A stretch of 64,000 nt of DNA from Bin80 sp965203305. GTDB lineage: Bacteria; Bacteroidota; Rhodothermia; Rhodothermales; Bin80. Shown in pieces: positions 42,554 to 53,600 of the stretch. Made by a program: the position numbers and the translations under genes. The stretch's first letter is position 1; every line of letters starts with the position of its first letter. Under the pieces are notes generated by a model. That model was given only the letters and a program-made list of their open reading frames with translations, did not search any database and was not told the origin of the DNA. The stretch lies in contig OZ241874.1 in the NCBI GenBank assembly GCA_965203305.1, forward strand, positions 2,418,001 through 2,482,000, written 5' to 3'.

Positions 42554-45500
42554 TTACTTCACCAGCGTCATGCGTCCGGTCTTCACATGCCGCTGCTCTG
42601 CGCCGGTCGCGATCAGCCGGTACAGGTAGGTTCCGCTGGCCAGGCTGGTGGCATGCAGTTCGATGCTCCGGTTCGCTCCTGCCTCCATCTCCTGCGCTGG
42701 CAGCATGATTATCTCCCGTCCCAGCATGTCTACAATCTGGATCTGCACCTGCGCATTCTCCGGCAGGTCAAACTGGATTCTTGTGCTCGGATTGAACGGG
42801 TTCGGATAGTTGCCATGCAGGGCAAACTCTGTCGGAAGCTCTGCGCTCTCTTCCACTCCTGTCACTACCACTGTTGGAATGACCATCCCGTTCTTGTCCA
42901 CGCCCAGGATCGTCAGATCGTTCCGCATCCCGGACAGGTTCAGCACCAGCGTCTGGTTCGCATACCCGTACAGATCCATCTCATAGGCCTGTGTCACCTC
43001 CTGATCCGCAGACTTCACCCGGAGGACCTGCTGCGAGGGAGCCAGTGAAGTGTATCGCCGCGTGGCATCGTCCAGCACCAGGTTCCCTGCCAGCGTCATG
43101 TTCACGGTCATGGGATCCACCGGATCCAGCACTTCTACCCGCGCTGCCCCCAGATCTGCCGACCCGTGCACCAGCAGCACATCCACCTGGTTTGCGACCT
43201 GCGATGTCATCCGGGTTTCCAGCACCTTGAGCATGGGTTCCGCCAGACTTCCATGGGCGATCACCACATAGTTTTTATTATGCGACAGGGAAAGCATCTG
43301 GGTGACCGCCTGCTCGGCCGGTGCGCCAGCGGGCTGGATTTTCAGGTCATGGCTTCCTGCCCCTACTGGACGGTAGGCTGTGGCACTGCGGAACTGCATT
43401 CCGCTGCCAATTCGGATGTCTCCCAGATGCAGGTTGATTGGGGTTGGCAGAGGCACATTATGGATGAACTGCAGGTTCGCCCGTCCTCCGCTCAGATCAG
43501 CCTGGTCAATCGGATTCTCAATCCCGTTCGCTGCAATCCCGAAGATTGCACAGCTCCCCAGCCCAATCCCCTCCTGCGTCAGATTCAGCACCCCGCTGAT
43601 ATACCCGTTCACCGCAAAGGAGCCTGCCTCCACCTGTGCCGGACGCCGGCCTGCCAGCTTCGGATTTTTCCACATGCAGTCCCACTGCACGATCCGCAGT
43701 CCGCTGGCATCCGCCACATTCTGGAGCCCCTCCGCCGCGATCCGAAGGTTCGTATTCGTGGGCAGCGACTCCGTCCCCAGATCCACTTTCCAGAACAGAT
43801 CCGCATGCACATCCAGGGTCAGGCTGCCGCCTGCCGTCGGAACCGTGAGGTTCTGCCATGCCGGCATGGCTCCGTCTGGCACCATCACTGGAGACACGGT
43901 CGCTGCCGTGGTATCGGTCAGGTCCGAGGGCAGCTGCAGGATCAAGGGACGGTAGTGCGACATGTCTCCCTTCTGCATTCCCACCGGGAACAGATACCCC
44001 CCGCTCGCAAAGCCTGCTCCTGCATTCCCCTGCAACAGGTGGCGAGCGACCGGGCCGCCGACATACGACTGCCGGGAACCGCGCAGGATCGTGGCCTTGC
44101 ACTCTTCGTCACTGTCTGCCCCGCATTTCTTTCCTTCCTGCGCCGTACTCCGACCACGGAGCTCCTGTTCCACCTGCACATTCTGCACCGTCCACATAAA
44201 CATGCTGTCCATCGGCATGCTGTGAATCTTCCCCTGCCGGAGCGTCAGTGTGGCCGCCTTCTGCTGCATGACATGGCTTTTCAGCAGCAGTCCCTTGGCG
44301 TTGTTCACCGTGACACTGTGCAGGGCTGTCGTGTCACCAGTCATCACCTCCTGCGCCTCCTTGCCCGTGAACTCCACCTTCACATTCAGATCCCCCTTCT
44401 TTGCAAAGTGGAAGCCCCCGTGCACCATCAGTACTGGCATTCCGTCTGTCACATAGCGTGACGCATCCGCTGCCACCATGAAGTCCCCCATCACCGTTTT
44501 CGTTGCCCCGGAGTGCAGGCGCACCCCCGCGACATCCTCCATCACCGTCCCCTTCGTTTGCATAAAGTCTCCGTGAATCAGGATGGACCGCTTTGCCGCA
44601 TTGTTATAGCGGGAATTCAGCCCGCCAGTCCCGCTGATCATGAGATCCCCCATGAATTCTGTCGTTTCCGCGGTCGGCCAGATCGTCGCCGAGCTCAGGG
44701 CAACATCTTTGGTGATCATCACCTTCTTGTTTTGCAGCTCTACCGATCCTTGCATGGCGGACAGGCTGTCCACGGTAAGCATCTTGCCGTCCGCAGTGGC
44801 ACTCTTCAGGTAGAGCGTCCCGCCCCAGTTTCCGGTGCCCGGGGTCAGCGTGCCGTCAAAGACGACGGTCTGCAGCATCTTGCTGTCGGCACTCGCGTCA
44901 ATGGTGGTCTGCTTGCTTCCCTTCGGTACTTTGATCCTGTCCGCGGTCAGGCTTCCCGTCAGGGTCAGCAGCACATCCGGACGACTGTCTCCCTGCACGC
45001 TGTTTCGCTTCTGTGTGTCTTCCGGCCCCAGCATCAGGGTCCCGTCTCCCAGGTGGATCATGGCATCTTTTTCCACAGTTACCTGGGCCGTGTTCCCAAT
45101 ATATTTGCCTTGACTCACCCGTCCCAGCACATGCAGGTCGCCTCCCCCGGTCATGAGCTTGCTCTTGCCATTCACGCTCACCTTGCCGTGCACCCTCACA
45201 TCCTGCCCCTCCGTGTGCAGTTCGCCTGCTGCGACAAGTACACTGTAATTGTCTACCTTAGCAGCACTGGTGCGATCCAGGGTGGAGGTCCCCACGGTCA
45301 GCATTCCATCCACCATCAGCTTCCCTTTGGTGATCATCAGTTTGCCCACAATGGAGCGGTCTCCGCTCGTCGTGATCTCGGCACTGGCATGATTCACGAT
45401 CACATCCCGCGGATCAAACCATTCCAGCGCATCCGTCACTGTCCGCTTGCCCGGCGTGATATAGGTCAGCACATACCGGTCATTGACATTGGCCGTTTTT

Positions 45501-47704
45501 GCACGGTCTGTGGAGATGCTCCCCGGATCATTCGTATCCTTCTCCAGCATCCCGTTCTGCACGATGATGTGCTCCATTACATGCAGCGTGGAGTCGGTTG
45601 TGCTCTCGGCATCCACCAGCGACAGCGTGCCACTGCACAGTCCCAGATTCTTCGTCTTGACTGCTTCATCCAGCCGGAGCTCCCCGCTGCCTGTATGGAT
45701 GGCAAGGGCATCCAGCGTGTCGGACAGGGCAGCCTTCTTGACCAGATCGGTGTTCCGGCTGCCATAGGTCAGTTTTTTGATTGTGGAGGCCTCGTCCAGC
45801 TCCCCGCTCAGCTCTCCCTGCAGGAGCAGCGACTCGGTTACCTTGACATTTTTCCCCATGAGTTCGGCGCGGGGGCCCACATGCAGGGTCTTCACCGCCA
45901 GAGGTCCGCTGGGGACTGCGAGTTCATCCAGGGCCATCACGGCATCCAGGATCACTTCCGAGCCCCGTCCGGTCACGGACTGCTTGTTTTTGCCCCCGAA
46001 TAGAATATGATTCCCGAAGGTAAGTCCGGTGTCTTTTGCGGTGCACATCCCGTCCGCAGTGAGGGTGGACGCATATCCCATTCCGATGGTGTTCCCCTGG
46101 GCAGAGATCCCGCCTTCTATCCGCACATTGTGCACGGTTTTGGGCCGTTTCGCCTTACTTGCGCCGGTCGTGTCTGCATCCAGATGCACCCGTCCCTTGT
46201 CTTCAAAGTCCGCCGCGTCTTCCACTGTCAGCGTCCCCTTGATCACGGACTCCCGGGTATTTGCGCCGCTCAGTGGAGCCAGGAACAGCACGCGGGGAGC
46301 GCAGGCCGGCGCATTAGATTTGGTATCCGCGGCAGCCCCGTCGGTGAAGCTGCTGTAATTCACTTTCAGGTCCCCCTCAATCGTCACCGCATCTTCAAAC
46401 TGCATCCCCGGAATGTGCATGCCCCGCTTCTTGTTGTCCTTGCCGTCTGGCCCCCGTGGGGTGTACGAGCAGCTGAACTTTCCTTTTCCTCCGATCTGCA
46501 CTCCCCGGCGAACACTGCCGGACCGCCGCTCCCCTTTATCACTCGGAAGGACCTCCGTCGGGTAGGTCCCGTCATACAAGTTGATGTTCCCCTAGATGGT
46601 CGCCGTCTTCTCAAACACAGTCCGGGCATCTCCCCACTGGTGAATATCGCCATCCACAATCACATCCGTGCTGATGTTGGCCTCATCAACTCCTGACGGT
46701 TCCACAATACTCCCGAAAATCTGAAGACTGCCTACCCTCTTCAGGTCCACACAGACATTGCCGAGGGCAAACAGACGGAGCTCAATATGATGGAGCGTTC
46801 CCTTTCCGGCAATACGGATGCAATCTTCGTGGTTCACCCCATTGGAAGGATCGTAGGCACTGGTCGGGATGCGAGGTTTAAAAGCCGCCCGATTATTCTT
46901 GCCGAGGTAGTCGGTGGTGATGTAGTGACTCGCCGTCCCGGCGGCACTTTTCTGAATCGTCCCGTCCACGGTGAGCAGCCCCCACAGGTCTGTAGGGTTG
47001 CGCCCTTTCCTGAACATGAAGCTAAGATTAATTCCAGTTCCACCATCGTCATGTCGTTCCAGGGACAAGGTTGCCCCTTCCTTCACGGTCAGCCCGCCAA
47101 CAATTAAAAGGGTTACCCCATTCGTGTTTCCCGCCTTGATGGTCATGTCTCGGGAGACCACAAAACGGTTCAGCCTTGATTTCTGATGCAGGGTCAGCGT
47201 GCCGGTAACCGCGATCCGGTTCTGCTCTCCGCCAGGCGTATAAAAAATGTCCCCACTGGTTCCACCGATTGCTCTGTCATCCACTTCTATATCCCCAAAT
47301 TCCACCGTGGCCTTTGCATCCAGCCGAAATTGCCCACCGGAGGCAATCCAGAACGGTCGAGGAACTCTATCCGAGGGACGGACAAACCGGATCGTGCCCT
47401 CCACCGCCCCATCCTTCTCCTGCACATAGGTGCCAAAGCGGACTTTCTCGGTCAGTTTATTCGCATCTCCGGGCGGGATCACCTCCACCGTGCCCCCGGC
47501 AAAGGGAACGCGGATCAGGAAGTTGGTGTCATCTGCATTGGTCAACTTGTAGGCTTCCACCAGCTGGCACGGCGCACTGCGGGTACAGGTACTCCCCGAA
47601 CCTTTCTCGGGGTCAATGTAGCGGGTTGCCTGGGCAAAGGCACTAGAAACGGTAAAGAGAAGAAGGAGAAGAGCGAATCCTGCCCATTTTTGTAGGAATT
47701 TCAT
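42554..47704 (-). pseudogene. Second giant T9SS cargo gene, split by one in-frame amber codon
   Basis: Start ATG at 47704 (MKFLQKWAGFALLLLLF...SSAFAQ signal peptide); stop at 42554. The frame is open for 1,716 codons except for a single TAG at 46594-46592 (codon 371). The flanking residues, FEKTATI before and GNINLYDGT after, line up with FAKTATIRGDVILRDGG in the paralog at 773-6071, so only one codon is affected. The body is beta-helix-like repeats, followed by a DUF4397-like region (VLLVHGSADLG) and a type A T9SS sorting domain (GNYPNPFNPSTRIQFDLPE). The C-terminal ~1,200 residues are much closer to the paralog than the N-terminal ~350. TAG is an ordinary stop for ssb and both protease genes here, so codon reassignment is unlikely. 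A sequencing error is also possible. Confidence 0.85.
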
Positions 47705-47939
47705 TGGTTGATGTATGAATTAATGAAAAATTTTTGCGATGTGATCCGACCACCGCTGGCAGGATCAGCTCCCAATATACACATCAGGCAGGGAATATGA
47801 CTAATCTCCCCGCAATTTTTTTCAGATTCTTTTTCGGAAGAAGGATTGGCTTCCTGCTCGTGTATGATCAAACGGGGCGTACCGCAGAGAGGCATGTAAA
47901 TCTGAAATTCCCGAAGAATTCCATCTCTCGCTATCTCAT
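47705..47939. other. Upstream region of the second giant gene
   Basis: About 235 bp without a gene; it holds the leader and promoter of the minus-strand giant gene by position. A CAAAAATTTTT stretch before the start is shared with the leader of the first giant gene. Confidence 0.4.
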
Positions 47940-47964
47940 GAGCCTCTTGCAAAAATAGCAATTT

Positions 47965-48000
47965 AGGGAATTTGACCCGTTTCTGAGGCTCAAATTCCCT
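47965..48000. repeat. Perfect 11-bp hairpin upstream of the transposase
   Basis: AGGGAATTTGA (47965-47975) and TCAAATTCCCT (47990-48000) with a 14-base loop. Placed between the presumed IS left end and the transposase start, it could block read-in transcription or mask the start in read-through mRNA, as known for several IS families. Confidence 0.6.
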
Positions 48001-48090
48001 TGCTTCTTTCCAGGGTCCGCGTTTTTTTCGGAACCGAAAAGCTTTTTCTGCGGGTGCGTTTCACTGGACAACGAACTTACGGAGGTGTGC

Positions 48091-49189
48091 ATGCTTCTTT
48101 TAGATCGAATCAAACAGTTTACGCTTGCCTGTCAGGAGGAGATCTTCTCGGAGTTGGATGCGTCGTTTGGTCCCTTGCCCGAACGCTACCAACCCTTTGT
48201 GCTGGCCCTGGAGATGGTGCCTCTGGAGGACTTTCTGTCGTCCCAGTCGCGCGGCAGCCGAGGTCGTCCCCTAGCCCATCGTACTTCCATCGCGAAGGCG
48301 TTTTTAGCCAGGATGATCTTCCAGATTCCCACGACCACTGCCCTGCGGGAGCGTCTGCTGATGGATCGCATTCTTCGGTCTTTGTGTGGGTGGTCCCGCG
48401 GGTGCGATGTGCCCAGCGAGTCTACCTTTTCCCGGGTGTTCCAGGAATTTTCCGAGAGCGAACTGCCGACCCGGATTCATGAGGCCCTGATCAGGAGTTG
48501 CTACGAGAATGAGGTTGTGGGGCATATTTCGCGGGATTCCACGGCAATTGAGGCACGGGAAGCGGCGGTGAAGAAGGAGGAGAACGAGGAGGAAGAAAAG
48601 GCTCCCAAAGGTCCCCCCATGCTGGAACGGCAGCGAGAGATGGCGGGAGTTGACGAGATGGGGGATGCCCTCCCCAAGGAGTGCAATGTCGGATGCAAGC
48701 GGAATGCCCGGGGGCTGCGGCAGTCTTGGGTAGGCTGGAAAATTCCTATGGATGTAGCGGACGGGGGCGTTCCGATCAGTTGTATCGGAACCTCCGCCTC
48801 CGTGCATGATAGCCAAGTTCGCCATTCCCTTGGCCAAGATGACCGCAGATCGGGTTCTGGCGGTTCTGATGGACAGTGCCTGTGATGCGAAACAGATTCA
48901 TGCGCATACGGAAGAACTGGGGCAGGTTTTGATCACGGATTCCCATCCCCGGCGGAACGGAAAAGCGGCGCGGGATCAGGAAAACAGGGCGCGGCGTGCT
49001 GCCGGGTTTACGCCACCTGAGCGCATCCGGTACCACGAGCGTTCGACGGTGGAGCGCGCCTTTGCTCGGCTGAAAGATGAGTTCGGCTTCTGGAATCTGC
49101 GAGTTCGGGGATACCAGAAGATGATGTGCCACATGATGTTTGGCGTGCTTGCGCTTACAGTGGACTCCCTTCTTCGCCTGGCAGCGTAG
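48091..49189 (+). pseudogene. DDE transposase (IS5/IS1182-like, DDE_Tnp_1) with a one-base frameshift
   Basis: ATG at 48091, preceded by a good ribosome-binding site (GGAGG at 48081). The first frame contains the N-terminal DUF772-type domain and the first catalytic Asp (SRDSTAIEA), and reaches GTSASVHDSQV. The rest (AIPLAKMTADRV, MDSACDA, RSTVERAFARLKDEFG with the catalytic Glu, VRGYQKMMCHMMFG) is in the +1 frame. The break is at 48817-48820, where CAAGTTCGCC would read through as CAAGTCGCC with one T fewer. All catalytic residues survive, so the damage is recent. The family name is from motif recognition and is approximate. Confidence 0.85.
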
Positions 49190-49390
49190 ATCCAGCAACT
49201 GGATCAGGCTTTTCGGAATGCAAACATTCGCTTCCCCCGAAGTGATTGAACAGGGGTGTCGTGCTCATATGAATGAGGGGCAAAATTCGTTCCGGAGAGC
49301 CTTTTCAGGGAACAAATTGGGAACAATTTCCCGCACAAACCGGCAAAAGAAGGAGATCATTCAGAAAGATCAAGGTTCTATCCCGTACCT

Positions 49391-49432
49391 GGTCAGAATT
49401 CGATGGTCCCAAAAATCTTTCTGCAAGAGGCT
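49391..49432. repeat. Dispersed repeat, copy 2 (also at 6219-6259)
   Basis: GTCAGAATTCGATGGTCCC then AAAAATCTTTCTGCAAGAGGC, matching 6219-6259 at about 36 of 40 positions. Confidence 0.6.
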
Positions 49433-49612
49433 CGGAAAGTTGAAAGCGGAAGAAATGCGGGTTTTACCCCGATTGGCATTATTTTTTCATTTCCCAAGGC
49501 TTGTACACCCGTGTGTTCCGATGCCGGGATGGTGCCAATGTCAACCCATAAAAGTGTGCCACATCGTGCTTCCTGGCAGCACCCCCTCATAAGTCCAGAT
49601 TCAGACCTCTTG

Positions 49613-49710
49613 AGAGACTCCTGCAAAAATATCTCTATATCCGACTGGATATGCCTGCAAGTACTCCCAGAGCAATATTTCTTCGTCATTCAGGATTTTT
49701 GCAAAAGGCT
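49613..49710. repeat. ~97-bp inverted-repeat element, copy B
   Basis: It starts GAGACTCCTGCAAAAATAT and ends ATTTTTGCAAAAGGCTC. It aligns end to end with copy A at 42339-42434, with shared ends and a shared internal TTCTTCGTCAT-type core. No transposase inside. Confidence 0.65.
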
Positions 49711-49916
49711 CACATGAAACAGCATACATGATGAATACCCCAAAAAAGTGCTTGCCTCAGAGCTCACTCGGAAATATTCCTGGAGTCTGGCACAAGGTGT
49801 TACAGGTAGAGGTTAAACTCAGCAGAAGAGATATGAAAAAGCCAGTCACACCAGAAACCAATTAACCTGATTATGGATAAAATCCAAAGTTTATTCAGCA
49901 GTATCAGATTATGTCG

Positions 49917-49924
49917 TAAATTTG
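49917..49924 (+). promoter_or_regulatory. Possible Bacteroidota -7 promoter element of the act-cox operon
   Basis: TAAATTTG fits the Bacteroidota -7 consensus TAnnTTTG. Transcription starting shortly after would give a short leader with GGAGG at 49933-49937, 13 bases before the actA ATG. The -33 TTTG element is not clear (TTTA at 49890). Confidence 0.35.
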
Positions 49925-49950
49925 CAAATCTTGGAGGTTCACGCCCCTGA

Positions 49951-50598
49951 ATGGCACAAATTTTTCCAAAAAAGTCCAATATATTCCCGCACCTTTCTGT
50001 CGGTGCCCTGCTCGGAAGCGGCGTGGTAGTGGTGTTTCTGGTGTGGTACTACTTCTCGCCTGAATATACCGATGTTGGCTATGCACCCGAACAGCCCGTG
50101 GCATACAGCCACCGTGTACATGTAGACCAGCTGGGGCTTGACTGCAGGTATTGCCACAGCTTTGTGGAAGTTGCAGATGTGTCAAATGTGCCAGCAACCG
50201 AGACCTGCATGAACTGCCATGAAGTTGTCCTCCCGCAAAGTACGGATCTCGCACCCGTGCGAGCCAGCTGGGCAGACGGTTCGTCTATCCCGTGGGTCAA
50301 GATTCATCAATTGCCCGACTATGCACAGTTTAGCCATGCAGCCCATGTCAACAACGGAGTAGGGTGCGAAACCTGCCACGGCAGAATTGACAATATGGAT
50401 GTGGTCCGACTAGTGGAACCGCTCTCTATGGGGTGGTGCCTGGAATGTCACCGGGAACCGGAAAAATATTTGCGTCCGAATGAAGAGATTACAACCATGG
50501 GCTATGTACACAGTGCAGGCTTTCTGGAGGATAATCTGAACAGAATCAAGCAGGAGGGAATTCGCCCACCAACGAATTGCAGTGCCTGCCACTATTAG
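49951..50598 (+). CDS. actA: Alternative complex III subunit ActA, pentahaem cytochrome c
   Basis: 215 residues, ATG at 49951. One N-terminal membrane helix (VGALLGSGVVVVFLVWYYF) anchors a periplasmic domain with five CxxCH haem sites: CRYCH, CMNCH, CETCH, CLECH and CSACH. Five haems and this length match ActA of alternative complex III, the quinol:cytochrome c/HiPIP oxidoreductase that replaces bc1. It is the first gene of an operon running to coxD at 62412. Confidence 0.95.
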   Translation: MAQIFPKKSNIFPHLSVGALLGSGVVVVFLVWYYFSPEYTDVGYAPEQPVAYSHRVHVDQLGLDCRYCHSFVEVADVSNVPATETCMNCHEVVLPQSTDLAPVRASWADGSSIPWVKIHQLPDYAQFSHAAHVNNGVGCETCHGRIDNMDVVRLVEPLSMGWCLECHREPEKYLRPNEEITTMGYVHSAGFLEDNLNRIKQEGIRPPTNCSACHY

Positions 50599-50611
50599 CC
50601 CGAGACACAGC

Positions 50612-53600
50612 ATGATCTCCCTCCCCATTCTTGATGCTGTCTATCCGGGTCCAGACCGGAAGTTGTGGCGCAGCCTCCCGCACCGGGAACAGAACCCGGA
50701 TTTGATGGAAACAGCCTCCGAAGAGCTGATCCCCGGTGCAAGCAATGCTCCCGCTGGGAGCAGCCGGCGGCACTTCATGCAACTGCTGGGAGCCTCCATG
50801 GCCATGGCCGGACTGGCTGCCTGTCGCAAACCAGTCGAATATATCATGCCGTTTTCGGATCGCCCGGAAGAACTCATACCGGGTGTTCCATTGCACTATG
50901 CGACAGCAATGAATTTCCGGGGAGTGGCACGCCCGCTCCTGGTGAAAAGCTACGACGGAAGGCCCGTAAAAATCGAAGGAAACCCGGAGCATCCGAATGC
51001 ATCAGGATCCTCGGGAGTCTTTGAACAGGCATCCCTGCTCCAGCTCTATGACCCGGACCGCTCCAAAAATATTCTGCGTACAGGCTCTCCCTCTGACTGG
51101 AACGAGTTTCTTGCCCTTTGCCAGCGTGTACAGGCGGGGAACAGGCGTGTAGCGGTACTTGCAGCACCCGACAGTTCGCCAACGCTGGCGCGCCTGCGAA
51201 CCGCGCTCGCATCTCAGCTGCCAAATGTGCAGTGGGTAGAGTATCGCAGTGAAGGAGATGATATGGAAACGCTCGGGCTTCAGATGGCCTACGGCTTGCC
51301 ACTGCGACCCGTCTACAATTTTCAGAATGCAGATGTGATTGTGAGCCTGGATGCAGACTTTCTTGGATCTCATGCCAAAAACGGAAACTGGAATACGCAT
51401 TCATTTGCCCAGGGGCGCAAACTCAGTGGCCCACAGGACCAGATGAGCCGCCTGTATGTTGCAGAAAGCACATACACTTCAACAGGCACGATGGCAGATC
51501 ATCGCAGAAGAATGCGATCAGATGCCATTACCGAACTTGCAGGGCAGCTTGCCTCGGCACTGGGCGTGTATTCCGGGGCACCCCCTGATACATTCGCATC
51601 CAGTATCGCCAGTGACCTTCAGAATGCGGGCGGGCGATGCCTCGTTGTGGCAGGCGAAACCCAGCCTGCCGAGGTGCATGCCCTGTGTGCACTCATGAAT
51701 GATGCGCTTGGTGCCGTCGGGACGACGGTCACCCTCCTGGATACAGGGATCCCTGCTCAGGCACCCCAGTCCCAGACATTTCCTGCACTGGTGGAAGACA
51801 TGCAAGCCGGGCAGGTGGACCTGCTATTGATGCTGGGAGTCAATCCCGTGTATGATGCCCCGCCAGCTCTGGACTTCCAGGGAGCCATGGCGCGTGTCCC
51901 CGATACCGTACATGCCGGACTCCATATAGACGAAACCGCTCAGGCAAGTACCTGGCATATTCCGCTGACCCACTACCTGGAAGCATGGGGAGATGCTCGT
52001 TCATGGGATGGCACGCTCACACCCGTCCAGCCACTGATTGCCCCGCTCTACGAAGATGCCCGGAGCGAAATTGAACTCCTCAGCGCACTAACCAGCGAAC
52101 AGCCCGCCAAAGGATATGATCTGGTGCGAGAAACATGGACTCCTTTCCTGGGAGACCAGGACTTCGAAACCGCCTGGCGACGCACCCTGCATAATGGATA
52201 CCTGCAAGATACCGGATATGCCGCCGTCACTCCCGAAACCGCATTTAACGGACAGCTTCCCGAATCAGATGCCGGCCTTGAGCTTGTCGTACGGCTGGAT
52301 TCCACAATACTAGATGGCAGCTTTGCGAATAATGCATGGTGCCAGGAACTCCCCGACCCGATCACAAAAATTGTATGGGACAATGTTGCCGTTCTGAGCC
52401 CAAAGACCGCAGAGGACTATGGACTCACCTGCAAGTATTCCAAGGGACGCTATGATTCCGATGTGGTGAGAATTGAACTCAACGGGCAGGGAGTGGAGCT
52501 GCCCGTCTGGATTCTGCCCGGACATGCAGATGATACTGTTTCCGTTACGCTGGGATATGGACGGGATGTTTCTACGACGCGTCCCGAGCGGAATACTCCC
52601 TTTTGGGACAAGGATGACGAGACAGACATCTACGCCAGAGGAACACTGGCGACTGGCGTAGGGGCCAATGTGTCCCGACTCAGGAACATGCTGGCCACGC
52701 CTGTCTCGTCTGGGGTGGAACTGACAGCCACTGGCCGCACATGGACCATCGTCACAACACAGGACCACGGGATCCTGGATACGGAAGCTCGTCCGATCAT
52801 ACGCATGGCAACGCTGGACGAGTACCGGGATGATCCTGCATTCCCTTTGCAGGATGAAGCACCAACCCCTAGCTCGGATGTGAAAACGGACTTTCAGGAG
52901 TATCCTGAGCTGTGGAAAGAGAACCACCCGTCCAAGAGTCCTGCATTCCGTGACAGCGATTACTGGCAGAACCAGTGGGGAATGGTCATTGACCTGAACG
53001 CCTGTACGGGATGCAATGCCTGCATCGTTGCCTGCCAGGCAGAAAATAATATTCAGGTTGTCGGGAAAACAGAGGTGGGGCATGGCCGCGAGCTGCACTG
53101 GTTGCGGATTGACCGGTACTTTGTAACAGAAGGAGGAACAGAGCTGGATGCCGATCCCCGGATTGTCATGCAGCCGATGCCCTGCCAGCACTGCGAAAAT
53201 GCACCCTGCGAATCCGTCTGCCCGGTTGCTGCCACTGTACACTCGCCCGATGGTACAAACCAGATGGTGTACAACCGGTGTATCGGTACACGGTACTGTG
53301 CCAATAACTGTCCGTACAAAGTTCGCCGGTTCAACTTCTACAACTGGTCCAAAACCATCCCGGAAACTGTCCAGATGGCGCAGAATCCGAATGTATCCAT
53401 TCGCTTCCGGGGCGTGATGGAAAAATGCTCGTTCTGCATACAGCGGATTCGGGAAACACAAAAACGGGCGGGACTGGAAAAACGCCCGTTGCACCGGAAT
53501 GAAGTAGTGACTGCCTGCCAGCAGGCCTGTTCCGCCGAAGCAATCACATTCGGCGATCTGAATGATGACCAGAGTCAGGTCAGCCAGTCCATGCGGAATC

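Larger units (their letters stand above)
47940..49433 (+). mobile_element. Insertion sequence with frameshifted DDE transposase (ends tentative)
   Basis: The transposase at 48091-49189 lies between GAGCCTCTTGC (47940-47950, followed by AAAAAT) and its reverse complement GCAAGAGGCTC (49423-49433, preceded by AAAAATCTTTCT). The two 11-mers match perfectly. These may be the element's ends, but the same motif is dispersed elsewhere in the window and no target duplication was found. The boundaries could be tighter, around 47957-49300. Confidence 0.45.
49190..49950. other. Gene-free stretch between the IS and the respiratory operon
   Basis: About 760 bp without a supported gene. It contains a hairpin with bulge at 49308-49332 (GGGAACAAATT/AATTTCCC), dispersed repeat copy 2 at 49391-49432, the ~97-bp element copy B at 49613-49710, and the leader of actA. 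Confidence 0.6.

Noticed and set aside
43166..46003. Plus-strand open frames of 431 and 496 codons opposite the second giant gene
   Set aside because: Shadow frames: homologous regions of the paralog show the minus-strand protein is the conserved one, and the plus-strand peptides are His/Gln/Arg-rich with no domain.
46592..46594. Amber codon as evidence for a recoded genetic code or selenocysteine-like insertion
   Set aside because: TAG ends ssb and both protease genes in this window, and selenocysteine uses TGA; a plain mutation or sequencing error is simpler.
48806..48885. Overlap of the two transposase frames as programmed ribosomal frameshifting
   Set aside because: The break needs a +1 shift within a conserved block, with no slippery heptamer or A-run; one extra T explains it.
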